Positions 1-9,648 of a DNA stretch of 64,000 nucleotides are shown here, one piece after another. Source of the DNA: Tritrichomonas musculus (lineage: Eukaryota; Parabasalia; Tritrichomonadida; Tritrichomonadidae); contig JAPFFF010000003.1 in the NCBI GenBank assembly GCA_039105265.1, forward strand, positions 8,556,001 through 8,620,000, in the 5' to 3' direction. Made by a program: the position numbers and the translations under genes. Within the stretch, counting starts at the first letter, position 1, and the number at the start of each line of letters is the position of its first letter. A model generated the notes under the pieces. The model was not told the DNA's origin and searched no databases. It saw nothing but the letters and a program-made list of their open reading frames with translations.

Positions 1-830
1 TCCTCCTGTGTTTTATTTTGTAAATTAAATAATATAATATATTGGCGGTCGTAAGTCACAGGAAATCTGTTTATTCCATTTATATATTGAATTGGAGTTG
101 GGCAGTTCATATCATCAGATATGTAATCATAAATTGGTTCTGGAAACTCTTGATAAGCCTTCCAGAGTCCAACAACATGAAATGCTGCATAAAGAACTTG
201 TCTGGTTTGTAAAGGAGTTTGAGACCAATCTGAAAAACTTAAAAATTTTTCAAGAAAATCACTTGTTGATTCTCCAGCGAAATTTTCAATTAATTCTCTG
301 AAATTTGGACTCATTGAATAAGCTTTTATTCTTGTTAATTCAACATTTTCTATGTTTCGAGAAAAAGATTGTCCAAAAAAATCTCTCATTAATTTGAAAT
401 CTAAAACTGTGTATTTGGCAAAAAATTTATGAGTATCAAAAAAATCTGTCATTATCTGAATTCCTCTTTTTTCATATTCTTTATTAGGATTTAATAAATT
501 TCTTTGAATCAGTAAAGCTCCTTGAGGTCCGCATATCTGTATCAAAGCAATTTTTGAACCTTCATCAACACTAATTATATTATTAATATTTGGATTATTT
601 GCATTTCTGCTTCTTGACTGAGTGTATTCAGCATCAAGAGCCATTGGATTATCGTTATCTTCAAATTGGTTTAAATATCGATGAAGATTGGGATCTTCAA
701 TTGATACAACTTGAACATTTGTTAAAATATCTTTGAAAAATTCCACTTGTCTTGGAAGTTTGGTTAGCCATGGTTTTTTGATCCAAGATGCAGGAGGTCT
801 ATTTTCAATAAATTGAAGTGGTTTTTCCAT
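1..830 (-). CDS. DnaQ-like 3'-5' exonuclease-fold protein (partial, runs off left edge)
   Basis: The reverse strand is open from an ATG at 830 to the window edge (276 codons and two bases), so the C-terminus is missing. The N-terminal part resembles RNase D/WRN-type exonuclease domains: an Exo I-like acidic pair (PMALDAEYT, D66 and E68) followed by an ALIQICG strand, an Exo II-like D144 nine residues before the G of an FG pair, and an Exo III-like segment (WSQTPLQTRQVLYAAF, then LWKAY). In active enzymes Exo III is YxxxD; here the spacing gives Y214 and H218, so the last metal-binding acid seems replaced. The fold assignment follows from motif order and is fairly safe. Whether it is catalytic, and whether it acts on RNA or DNA, cannot be told. 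The next gene upstream is about 1.4 kb away across repeats. Confidence 0.65.
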   Translation of the reverse strand, partial: MEKPLQFIENRPPASWIKKPWLTKLPRQVEFFKDILTNVQVVSIEDPNLHRYLNQFEDNDNPMALDAEYTQSRSRNANNPNINNIISVDEGSKIALIQICGPQGALLIQRNLLNPNKEYEKRGIQIMTDFFDTHKFFAKYTVLDFKLMRDFFGQSFSRNIENVELTRIKAYSMSPNFRELIENFAGESTSDFLEKFLSFSDWSQTPLQTRQVLYAAFHVVGLWKAYQEFPEPIYDYISDDMNCPTPIQYINGINRFPVTYDRQYIILFNLQNKTQE

Positions 831-1417
831 TTATTAATTTTATAATCTTTTCAAATTATTTTCTTTCAAATTTGAGTGACATTTTTTTTATCTTGCAAAT
901 TTGATGTCATTTTTTTGAAAAAGCGTATATTGAATTTTTCTATTTGCATTCAATTTTAGTCAATCGATATTTCAAAATTTCTTCATTGATTTAAGCTTTT
1001 ATGTGGTTGATAATGATTGAAGCATACCTAGACTCTACCTTCTAAATGAGTTTTCTTTGAAAAAGTATGAAAAATATTTCCGTCCTCCTTTTTTTGTTGT
1101 CATGAAAATTCTAACAACTAAAAGTGAGAAGTAAAACATTGAAATTCTAAACAAAAATGAAGTATTTGGTGCAAGTTTGATTAACAAAATATTGCAAATG
1201 CAAATGCAAAAAAAAAAAAAAAAAAAAAAAAAAAGGAATAGGACAATCGTTTTTTTCTACGTCACTTTTTGAATGGTTTTTCTATCCATGAGTAGCTATG
1301 CATTCATTTTAACCACCATCTTAAGGTGAAATTTAACTTACTCTGTTAAGAAAATTAACCAAAAAAATCGAAAATTTAATTTTTCCTTAAAATTTTAACT
1401 ATTTGCTTTTTTTGATA

Positions 1418-1531
1418 TCATTTTTTTTTATTTTTACATAATTTTCCAGGAATATACGCACCAGTGATCACCACGGGGCTACGCGAAGCCGAATCAGGTT
1501 CCTTGAAATGCTGGATGAATCGGGAAGCCAT
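1418..1531 (-). other. Short coding-like island inside the repeat nest
   Basis: Positions 1450-1531 are clearly richer in G and C than anything around them. On the reverse strand an ATG at 1531 opens a 37-codon frame with mixed, gene-like codons (starting MASRFIQHFKEPDSASR) that decays into lysine codons as it enters an A-rich stretch. It could be the 5' end of a transposon-borne or host gene captured by the surrounding repeats, or the left end of a small unknown gene. The protein is not recognised. Confidence 0.3.
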
Positions 1532-1742
1532 TTGAACTATATATTTATTCATTATTTAGCAAAAATTGAATAAAAAATGTATAAAAAAGTATTCAAAAAG
1601 TTTAAAAGTTTTCAAAAAGTTTAAAAGTTTTCAAAAAGTGGCGTAGAAAAAAAGTTCCAAATTTTTTTTTCTATGGTACGATACAAGGTCAATATTGACC
1701 TAAACCGCCACGGGCGATTACGATTTCCCAAAATAATCGTTT

Positions 1743-1938
1743 ACAGTAAGTTGAAAAATCTTGGGCCATTCAAATTGTCTTGGACCGCCTGAAAAATTTG
1801 AATTAACTCATTGAAAATGATATAAAAAACAAATAAAAATTTTCAAAGAATTTATTTTAATTTTCATTAGCCTCATACAAAATTTTCAGGCGGTCCAAGA
1901 CAATTTGAATGGTCCAAGATGATTCAACATACTGTATA
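1743..1938. repeat. Long imperfect hairpin (about 80-bp arms)
   Basis: Arms at about 1743-1822 and 1858-1938 are reverse complements with scattered mismatches. The cores 1766-1795 and 1883-1912 are a perfect 30-bp match, including CTTGGACCGCCTG. The loop is about 35 bases of AT-rich sequence. A transcript through it could form a stable stem. It resembles a fold-back or MITE core rather than a terminator. Confidence 0.75.
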
Positions 1939-2227
1939 ATTTTTTTATTTGAAAAAAAAGTGAAAAAAGCATGAGAGCTACTCATGGATTTTTTTTGCAA
2001 AAGTGCAAAAAAGTTTCGAACAAGGTTAATATTGACCTTGACCTCCGGTGTCAATAAGTATCGGGGGCGATATGTATTCCCCCCCCCCCCAAAAAAAAAA
2101 AAAAAAAAAAAAAAAAAACATTTTTTATTTTTTTAAAATTGTAAATATGAAAATGAGCTGTTTGATTTAAATATACATATGGGAAATATAGCATAAGATA
2201 TGAGTGGTGCTTCCTTTAAATTTAAAT

Positions 2228-2884
2228 TTAGATTGGAAGTTCAAATTCATTTCCATGAATTTTTGCTTTCAAATAATAATATAAAAAGTCTATATACAAT
2301 GCAGTTTGTATAAATCCTGTTGTCCAAACCACAGGATATGTTCGATTTTTAACAAATGATTTCCGAATCCAATTTAAAATATAAAAAAGTCTATATAGCC
2401 CTAAGAAAAAGATGTAATCTGTAGATAATAAATCAATTCGTTGTGTACGTCGTAATAAAAATAGTTGTGGTAGAATTGCCAAAGATTCTAGCCAAAGTGA
2501 AAAAGTCCATAAAATTTCGCTAATTTCTTTATATTTAGAAGTAAAATATCCAAAGGGAAGGCTAATTATAATTAATAAATATATGTTAAATGAGTCATGC
2601 TTTTTGTTATATGTTCGATTCAAACGTGTTCGCATTAAATAAACAAAAATTGCTGATGTGGTAATATAAAATAATTTGAAAATAATGTTGTAAAGTGGTG
2701 GATCAAAAATGCCATCATAATAGCGACAAATAAAAACGATTAGATATAGTACTTGTGTTTTTAAAGAGATACCGGCACATGAGCGTTGTCGAAGCATTTT
2801 ATAAAGTAAGATAATTATTGAAGTTAGGTGCGAAAAATCTGCCAAATATCGAAAAATATTCCAATTTTTGCCTACAAGTTGCAT
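2228..2884 (-). CDS. ERD2: ER lumen protein-retaining (KDEL) receptor
   Basis: This 218-residue protein has the usual length and layout of the KDEL/HDEL receptor, a seven-helix Golgi membrane protein that binds escaped ER proteins by their C-terminal signal and returns them in COPI vesicles. Both family signatures are visible: GISLKTQVLYLIVFICRYYD near residues 38-57 and LESLAILPQLFLLRRT near residues 132-147. Hydrophobic helices fill most of the rest, with a short cytosolic tail. The ATG at 2884 matches the usual start, a few residues before the first helix. It sits alone between a repeat-rich region and about 1.5 kb of AT-rich DNA. Confidence is high from sequence signatures alone. Confidence 0.96.
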   Translation of the reverse strand: MQLVGKNWNIFRYLADFSHLTSIIILLYKMLRQRSCAGISLKTQVLYLIVFICRYYDGIFDPPLYNIIFKLFYITTSAIFVYLMRTRLNRTYNKKHDSFNIYLLIIISLPFGYFTSKYKEISEILWTFSLWLESLAILPQLFLLRRTQRIDLLSTDYIFFLGLYRLFYILNWIRKSFVKNRTYPVVWTTGFIQTALYIDFLYYYLKAKIHGNEFELPI

Positions 2885-4412
2885 TCTGGTGGCCGTTTAT
2901 TTTATAAATCCTTTTTTTGAATTGAATTCTATCACTATTTTAAAGTTCAATTATATTATTATAGTCGTCCAAAAAAAGATTGATAGGAAATTGAGAGAAA
3001 ATAACGAACTACATTCCAAAAATTGAGAATTTTTTCTCAATTAGATCATTCAATAATAATTGAGAGAATTCTCAGAATTTTCTTTTCCCATTCAATAAAA
3101 TTGCATTTTTGAGACAAAAATATCAGCATTGAAACGGATGTTCTTCCAAAAAATATCAACCGTAGATACAATTTAAGACGAGGAATATAAACTCAAACGA
3201 CATAAAAACGACCAGAGAGTGTCAATTGCATGAAAGCAGCTACCAAATAGATTCAAGGAAAAATATCGTTCAAAAATCAACAAAGAATACCTCAGAAACT
3301 TAGGATTCATACCAAGTATTATGTAAGTGTAGTGGTGAATTACTTTTCTGGAAAAATCCGAGCTAAACATACAAACAGAATTTCTTTATTTTTCAATATA
3401 AAAAGTTAAAATGAAGCAAACAACTGCACAAGGAAGAAATGTGCTTTAAAACTTGGATCTGGAAGGAAAAGGTTGCATAATTCACAGGAGAAATTAGTTT
3501 AGATTTTAATAAAAAAAACACTTTTTGAATTGCCAAAAAAAGATTGATTTAAAGAATGTGCATTCTTTGAAAATTTGAAATATTTCACTTGAGAATTCAA
3601 TTTTGAATAAGAAGAAAATATATATTTAAAATCTTTTTCCAGATGAAAAAAATAATATTTTCCAATAAAAATCAAAAATGTTATAATTATATGAACTTTA
3701 TTTATTCATAAAAAGAATAATGATGAGAAATTGGTATTTAATCTTTAAAATCCGAAAGATTTGCTTAAAAATGATATTGATTGATATAGTTCATACTGAT
3801 CAACCTCTTAATTAAGTCTAAAAAATATAATTATGAAGAGATTAAAAATGAAAATTAGATTATCATGAGATAAATGAAGAATTAAAAAAAAACTTTTATT
3901 ATTTCATTTATTTATTTAATTAACTAATATTTCAAAATTATGATACTTTTATTTTTTAATTTGATTTATTTTAATTATCTGTTTGCTAAATATTTATTTG
4001 GATATTTTGATTCTTATATTCCATTTTTTTCAATATAATGAATTTGTAAACTTCACAAATATAATAAATATAAATATCTTGGAAATTACTTATTAAAATC
4101 CTAAAATCTACTTTTAAATATTTATTATAATAACATATAAAAATATATAATTGAGGAAAATATAAATTATCATACAAATGAGAGTTGCGTTACCTTTATT
4201 TTCTAGTGCTAGGACATTAATAAATTGAATCTGATTATATTTATTTTGAATTATTTTCAGATTATTTTATATTAATGTGATTGAATATATTTTAAATTCT
4301 TTGTTTTTATTGGATTTTTAATATTATTTCTCAAGATAATATGTAAATAAACAATAAAATCATTAAAGCGTATTTATATTTAAAAAGTGGAATTTGAAAT
4401 AAAGGAAACAAA
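2885..4412. other. AT-rich intergenic DNA with a faint gene-like relic
   Basis: No intact gene seen. A small hairpin lies at 3020-3041 (AATTGAGAA / TTCTCAATT). Positions 3130-3480 have a less biased composition and short coding-like stretches in changing forward frames (for example KYRSKINKEYLRNLGF near 3260), which suggests a decayed gene or transposon I cannot identify. From 3500 on the sequence is plain A/T with no structure I can support. Confidence 0.4.
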
Positions 4413-6071
4413 ATGCCCCCGCGTCTATTTCAGGTGCGGACGGCACAATCTCATACTCAACCTATACGTTCAATGGCTATTGGTCCTCGATCAGGAAGAG
4501 TATATGCAACTGGTGGTGATGATTGCTTTTTAAATTTATATTCAGTTACCGATGAAACACCAATTTACCACTTTGGCCCTTTTGAATCGTCTATAACATG
4601 TTGTTCTTTTCATTATAGCGAAGATTTTATTGTATTTGGTACTCAATTAGGACTCGTTCAAATATTAGATCTTGATTCTCGAAAAACTGTTGCATCTTTT
4701 CAACTTGAATCATCTAATATTACAACTATTGATTATCATCCAACAAATTCGGATTATGTTTCAGCTGGAGACTCCAAAGGTTGTGTGTACATTATGTCTT
4801 CTCAAGAAAGGTTTCCCATTCAAAAATATCAAGCGCATAGAGGAAATGTAACATGTGTTAAATTCTCGCCAGATGGTTCTTTACTTGCATCATCAGGTTC
4901 TGATCGTCTTATTCAAATTTTTCAAGTATTTACAGGTGAATGTTTAAATACAATTCGAATTAATTGTCCTCAATTTCTTTCACTTACTTTTCATCCTACT
5001 GAAATGTTATTAGCTGGATGTTCAGATGATCGTAGCATTCATATATTTTCTTTTGAAGTTTCAAATGTTGATGTAAATATTAGTAGCAGTAGTCCAGAAA
5101 TATTTCAGCAACTGATTACAAACGAGCTCAAAGGTAGCTTTATAATTGGAAATGCATCACCACATTGTATTACTTTTTCAAAAGATGGAAAGGTGCTGTC
5201 TGCTTGTTCATCATCCGTTTTATCTGTATTCAAAACATTTTCCCCTGATTTTTCCGATCATATGCAAATTGGGCAAAAAAAAGTTCATGATATTCAACTT
5301 TATTCAACATGTGTGGCTGTTGCCTCATCTGATGGTAATATTGGAACAGTAATATTTGCTAAGACTGAAGATTTTCGACTTCTTAAAAAAGAAAAAATTA
5401 AGTTAGTTAATAATAACAACAATAATAATAGCAATAATAATAATAATATTAACTTGAGGGAAAAAGTCAAATCTGGTCTTCAAAATAAAGTCATTGATGG
5501 ATCAAACTTAGTTAGTATGAAAAAAGTGGGGCAAAGGAATAACAGAGATAAAGAATATAAAATCGGCCTTGCTGATCTACAACCAAAATCTCCCCCGCCT
5601 GGTCCAGCTGCTAACGATGCGATATACAAAAGCTTTAAAGCTAAACGTCCAAATTATCTTGCAATGCTTGAAAAGCGAAAAACGAAATTTAGTTATTTAT
5701 ACGATCAAATAAAAACCAAAGGTTCGATTGCTACCATCAACAGCATTGCAACAACTGGAGATGCAGCCTGGGAATTTGTTGCCATTATTCAAATGCGTCC
5801 TCAGACTGTCACTTTTCAGAATGCAGCCAAATGTTTCCAAGTCATGAAATTTGCCTTTGAAGATGATCCTAATTTGACCATAAATACAATTGGTCTTGTT
5901 CTTGATATCATTGGTCCAACCATAATGTCAAGCTCTGAACAAAAAGATGATGATATGATTGAAGTTGATGAAGCTGTTAAATCAATTGCGCCTTATATTG
6001 TTGACGCTGCAAACAGCAATATTGAAGAAGCAAAAGCTATTTTGGAAACATGGAAGCCAATACTTTTTTGA
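4413..6071 (+). CDS. KATNB1: Katanin p80-like WD40 subunit
   Basis: The 552-residue protein has an N-terminal WD40 propeller (about residues 15-310; blades such as HRGNVTCVKFSPDGSLLASS), a low-complexity linker with Asn runs (about 333-355), and a C-terminal helical con80 domain (about 400-552). The opening blade (RSGRVYATGGDDCFLNLYSV) matches katanin p80, the subunit that targets the p60 AAA microtubule-severing ATPase to centrosomes and basal bodies, with con80 binding p60 and microtubules. Length is slightly below animal p80 (about 650). The ATG follows an AT-rich leader. The gene ends tail to tail with the cullin, 126 bases apart. A flagellate would use katanin in flagellar and mitotic microtubule turnover. 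Family call is strong from the combination of both domains. Confidence 0.88.
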   Translation: MPPRLFQVRTAQSHTQPIRSMAIGPRSGRVYATGGDDCFLNLYSVTDETPIYHFGPFESSITCCSFHYSEDFIVFGTQLGLVQILDLDSRKTVASFQLESSNITTIDYHPTNSDYVSAGDSKGCVYIMSSQERFPIQKYQAHRGNVTCVKFSPDGSLLASSGSDRLIQIFQVFTGECLNTIRINCPQFLSLTFHPTEMLLAGCSDDRSIHIFSFEVSNVDVNISSSSPEIFQQLITNELKGSFIIGNASPHCITFSKDGKVLSACSSSVLSVFKTFSPDFSDHMQIGQKKVHDIQLYSTCVAVASSDGNIGTVIFAKTEDFRLLKKEKIKLVNNNNNNNSNNNNNINLREKVKSGLQNKVIDGSNLVSMKKVGQRNNRDKEYKIGLADLQPKSPPPGPAANDAIYKSFKAKRPNYLAMLEKRKTKFSYLYDQIKTKGSIATINSIATTGDAAWEFVAIIQMRPQTVTFQNAAKCFQVMKFAFEDDPNLTINTIGLVLDIIGPTIMSSSEQKDDDMIEVDEAVKSIAPYIVDAANSNIEEAKAILETWKPILF

Positions 6072-6197
6072 ATTTTTTGTTATCATTTTTGTATTATATG
6101 TTGTTTAAACATGAAATGTTTGTTTATTTCATTGTATTAATATAGAAAACTAAGAAGAGAAAAATAAAATAAAAAATTGATTTGTTTATTTCAGGTA

Positions 6198-8441
6198 TTA
6201 AGCGATGTATGTGAGAATTGTTTCGCCATTAATAATATCTCTCCTGAGATATTGTCCTTCGCAGGAAGTAACACCACGTCTAACCATTTCAGCAGTGCAT
6301 TCAAAGCTATCATGAAGCATTTCGATGACTGTACGTTCCAAAACACCAGATTCAATTTTTCCTTTTTGTTTAAGGGTACGAACGATAGCTGCATTGACTG
6401 AATCTTTCTTTTCTGTTTCATCTTTACTCATGGTGACTTCACGGCATGATCTTCTTTCTGAAACAATTGGTGGTACAATGATCTTTGGTTTACCGCTTTG
6501 GAAGGATGGATTGATGGAGAATTCATCTTCATCTGAAAGTTTGTTACTTGCTCCTTTCCTAGAAAGTAATTTAACTTTAGCTTCAGATAATCTAAGAACA
6601 ACCTTTGAAGCAATTGTTCTGTTATTGTTCAAAAGTTTGACGATCTCGCCAAATTTGAAAGGTTTTTCGGCAAGTGCTGAAAGGACGCAGCCGCATGGAA
6701 GATCAGTTGTAATTGAATAAGTCTTGAAAACACGATTCTTAGTTGGAACTTTAAGTGAAAATTCGACAGATGAGCATGAAGAAATGAGAATAAGGATTTG
6801 CTGTTTGTGCTTTTCATTATAGAAATTGAGGAATGATGTGTTTGTTTCAATAGCTTTAGCAGGAACATTAATTTCTTCTTCTCTTGGGAGTGGGAAAGTA
6901 CCTTGGTCGAAAATGAATGGTTCGATAGAAACGTAATTTTTCTGAGCATCCTCGGCAGTTGCTTTCTTGAAATCATCTTTGAGTTGTTCTGAATCTGTGA
7001 ATTGTTTCTTGAAAGCATCGAGATTAGTCATAAAATCATTTGTAATTTTCTTAATGGCATTAATGATTGGGTAATCGTAGGTAGCAACTTTTGATCTCAT
7101 TTTGATAAGCCTACGAACAAATGATGACTCATAAAGGTTCTTGAATTTAGCTTTGTCAGAGAGATATCGGTAAAAGCGAGCAATGATGACGCATTGGTCA
7201 TCAATACTAGAACCTTTAAATTCTTCTTTAACAAGGCTATCAATATATTCATTGAAGTTTTCATTGATGTTAAATCGTTCGTCATTCCATGCAAGCCTAA
7301 TTGAATCTTCTAATTGTTTTGTTGTATCTTTAGTGGTAAAAACTTTCAAGTATGGATCAGAAAGTTTGATTGTTAGATCAATTAATTGGCCAACGAGTGT
7401 ATAAATGTCGACCTTTGCTGGTTTTGCCATTCCATCTTTTTCTTCAGTCTTTGGTGCTTTCTTTTTATCTCCTTTTTCTTCTTTCTTAACTTCAGGGAAA
7501 TCTTGTGTTCTTTTAAGCATTTCATTCATTATGTATAGAGCACAATTTGAATAAATAGGCTTTAAATCGGCACCGAAATGCTCGTATGTTTCAACAAGCC
7601 ACTTCATTGGACGAAGATCACTTGCTGTTAAAGCTTGTGAAATTGGTGGTTCTGCTCCATTTAAGAATTCATCTTGCTTAGAAGATAACAAAGAAACATG
7701 AAGGTTACTTAAATATTCATTAACTTCAGCTGGTTCGAAAATTTCTTCAAAGATGCGTTTATCACGGTTATACTGTTCTGCAGTAAGATCAAGGTAATCT
7801 GGGAATGAATGGCCATTAAAGTTGTTTTCAAAGAATTTAGCATAAAAATCGTTTTCTTTAGCTAGGAAACTATCAGTAAAATCTTCAAAGATTTCTGGGA
7901 CATCTGATTTACCTCGGAAAGAATAATACATTTCGAGTAAATTGGAAATTTTGCTTAAATCAACATCAAGTCCTTTCTGTGCATTATAAATCACTTTGAT
8001 TATACTTGGTGTTGCGGCCTTTTTGAAAAGATTGGTGTCAGAAAGAATAATTTGAATAAATAACCTTCTAATATGGTTTAGAACCTTATCTGGTTGTTTC
8101 TCGTTTTTAAAGTGGTGATCATATGACATATAAAACTTGGGGAAAATTGAACAATAATTCTTGAAATCTTCGTATTGGTCACTTAATCTTGTTAAAAGAG
8201 GATCGCCTGCAACAGTTGAAAGCTGCTGATGCCACTCTTGAAAATGAGCCTTTAAAAGATCAGAAAGTCCATTAAATATTAAATCATACGCTCCTTTATT
8301 TACAAGTTCAGTACAAGCTTTATGGATAATTGATAATCGAAGATCGAACTGTTTGTTCTCTAGCGTTACCTTTATTGCATTGGATAATGTTTCCCATGGG
8401 TTATCAATTTTATTTTGAGATTTAATCCTTTGACGAGGCAT
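6198..8441 (-). CDS. Cullin (scaffold of a cullin-RING ubiquitin ligase)
   Basis: This 747-residue protein has the full cullin layout: an N-terminal helical repeat region opening with NPWETLSNAIKVTLENKQFD, a central cullin-homology region (ARFYRYLSDKAKFKNLYES near residue 445), and a C-terminal winged-helix neddylation domain. The acceptor motif reads AAIVRTLKQKGK, putting the expected NEDD8 lysine at about K691, and the protein ends YLRRDIINGETILTYIA, as cullins do. Cullins bridge substrate adaptors to the RBX1 RING protein and E2. A charged insertion (about 335-365, Lys/Glu-rich) is not typical. I cannot say which cullin class (CUL1/3/4) it is. An initiator-like TCATTTTT lies 9-16 bases upstream of the ATG on this strand. 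Confidence 0.93.
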   Translation of the reverse strand: MPRQRIKSQNKIDNPWETLSNAIKVTLENKQFDLRLSIIHKACTELVNKGAYDLIFNGLSDLLKAHFQEWHQQLSTVAGDPLLTRLSDQYEDFKNYCSIFPKFYMSYDHHFKNEKQPDKVLNHIRRLFIQIILSDTNLFKKAATPSIIKVIYNAQKGLDVDLSKISNLLEMYYSFRGKSDVPEIFEDFTDSFLAKENDFYAKFFENNFNGHSFPDYLDLTAEQYNRDKRIFEEIFEPAEVNEYLSNLHVSLLSSKQDEFLNGAEPPISQALTASDLRPMKWLVETYEHFGADLKPIYSNCALYIMNEMLKRTQDFPEVKKEEKGDKKKAPKTEEKDGMAKPAKVDIYTLVGQLIDLTIKLSDPYLKVFTTKDTTKQLEDSIRLAWNDERFNINENFNEYIDSLVKEEFKGSSIDDQCVIIARFYRYLSDKAKFKNLYESSFVRRLIKMRSKVATYDYPIINAIKKITNDFMTNLDAFKKQFTDSEQLKDDFKKATAEDAQKNYVSIEPFIFDQGTFPLPREEEINVPAKAIETNTSFLNFYNEKHKQQILILISSCSSVEFSLKVPTKNRVFKTYSITTDLPCGCVLSALAEKPFKFGEIVKLLNNNRTIASKVVLRLSEAKVKLLSRKGASNKLSDEDEFSINPSFQSGKPKIIVPPIVSERRSCREVTMSKDETEKKDSVNAAIVRTLKQKGKIESGVLERTVIEMLHDSFECTAEMVRRGVTSCEGQYLRRDIINGETILTYIA

Positions 8442-8449
8442 CCAAAAAA

Positions 8450-8457
8450 AAAAATGA
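8450..8457 (-). promoter_or_regulatory. Initiator-like element of the cullin gene
   Basis: On the reverse strand TCATTTTT lies 9-16 bases upstream of the cullin ATG. It fits the trichomonad initiator consensus TCAYTYWT, whose A is the usual transcription start. T-rich context makes a chance match possible. Confidence 0.5.
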
Positions 8458-8832
8458 TCTAATTAACAAAGTTTGTCTGAATAATCAATTTCAATTTTGC
8501 CATGGAATAAAATTTGACAATTTAGGAAATTGATGTTTTGCTATTTTTTTTTTTATTATATATTTTATTATGTTATACAAATTAATATAATAATAATATA
8601 TTTATCTGAAAAGCTGAATAGATTTCAAAGATATGAATATATAAATACTTTTTAAAAAAATTGAATGGTTTATTATGCTGTCAAATTTATTTCATTTTTA
8701 AAATTTTGATGACATTTTATAAATTGAATTTAAAATCAGCTCATTATATTAATATAATGAAAGGATTTTTATGAACTTTATATCCGCCAAAGAGGTATAG
8801 AAACCAAAAATATTGCCAATGAATTTTTATGC

Positions 8833-8917
8833 TTATATATTTAAATTAATCTGGATTATATATTTAAATTAATCTGGATTATATATTTAAATTAATCTGG
8901 ATTATATATTTAAATTA
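8833..8917. repeat. 23-bp tandem repeat (3.7 copies)
   Basis: Three exact copies of a 23-bp unit (TTATATATTTAAATTAATCT plus GGA) at 8833-8855, 8856-8878 and 8879-8901, then 16 bases of a fourth. The copies are identical, so the array is recent or unstable. Confidence 0.95.
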
Positions 8918-9143
8918 TATTTATGATTTAATTAATATTATAATCATGAAATTTAAAGATATAAATATTTTTAAAAATTTGGGTTAATTGAAATTTGTTA
9001 AGTTTATTTTTCAATTTCAAAATTTTAATTCAATTTTATTTTGAATAATAGAAAATAACGGTTTTCTTTATTCACTTTTTCAATAAAAACTAAATTAAAA
9101 TAATGGAATTAAAGTAGAAAAAAAAATTGGGTGATCCGATTCT

Positions 9144-9648
9144 TTTACAAACCTGCTAATTTGATTAACTATCAGATAAAACTTATTATATATTTCAAAG
9201 GAAACAAACGCTTGGGTCAGTTTTGAGTTATAAATGTAATCTCTTTGTAGGCTTGTTATATCTCGATAATCGATATCAATTATCAGTACGTTTTTTGATA
9301 TTGATAACAAAGTTATTAATTTGATAATCGATATTGATATCAAATATCGAGAAAAATTTTGATATCAAGAAAAAAATTTTTCGAAAGTATTCAAATTTTT
9401 TAGAAATGAAAAATTCAAATATATTTGTATATAATAAATTAAAACTTATAAAAAACGAGAATATATGTTTTATCTAAGTGATATATTATTTTACAAATAG
9501 ACAAGTATCATCTAATCATTTTTAGCAAGTGAAAAATGTCTGATAATGATTGATAACCAATAATCGTTATCAAATTTACAAAATTTTTCTTATAACATTT
9601 CTTATTTGGTTAACGATTTCCTGAGAATATCGATATCAGGTTTGTAAA
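9144..9648. mobile_element. Candidate short inverted-repeat element with GATATC-rich core
   Basis: A perfect 12-bp inverted repeat, TTTACAAACCTG at 9144-9155 and its complement at 9637-9648, bounds 505 bp with no credible ORF. The interior is packed with GATATC, ATCGAT and TTATCA words near both ends. A related, more diverged block occurs at about 15870-16310. This fits a small non-autonomous DNA element, but I see no convincing target-site duplication, so the ends may be wrong. Confidence 0.4.

Larger units (their letters stand above)
1208..2118. repeat. Nest of inverted and direct repeats bounded by long poly-A tracts
   Basis: This stretch lies between a run of 27 A (1208-1234) and a C12-A28 run (2079-2118). 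It contains: a long hairpin (1743-1938); a segment at 1248-1272 repeated inverted at 1629-1653; a segment at 1281-1300 repeated inverted at about 1969-1988; two 19-bp tandem units (1601-1638); and two related blocks, at about 1640-1730 and 1985-2085, each with a palindrome around a GGTYAATATTGACC core followed by a GC-richer CGGGCGAT-like word. The 1686-1701 copy is a perfect 16-bp palindrome. The arrangement suggests nested or fold-back transposable elements of the non-coding kind. I cannot name the family and see no clear target-site duplication. Confidence 0.6.

Noticed and set aside
1857-2054. 65-codon reverse ORF
   Set aside because: It lies on the arm of the hairpin and continues into repeats; composition follows the repeat, not a gene.
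3173-3370. 65-codon reverse ORF
   Set aside because: The forward strand of the same stretch reads at least as well as a decayed gene; no family match for either.
6177-7404. Several short forward and reverse ORFs inside the cullin gene
   Set aside because: They lie within the 747-residue cullin, which has clear family motifs, and have no independent support.
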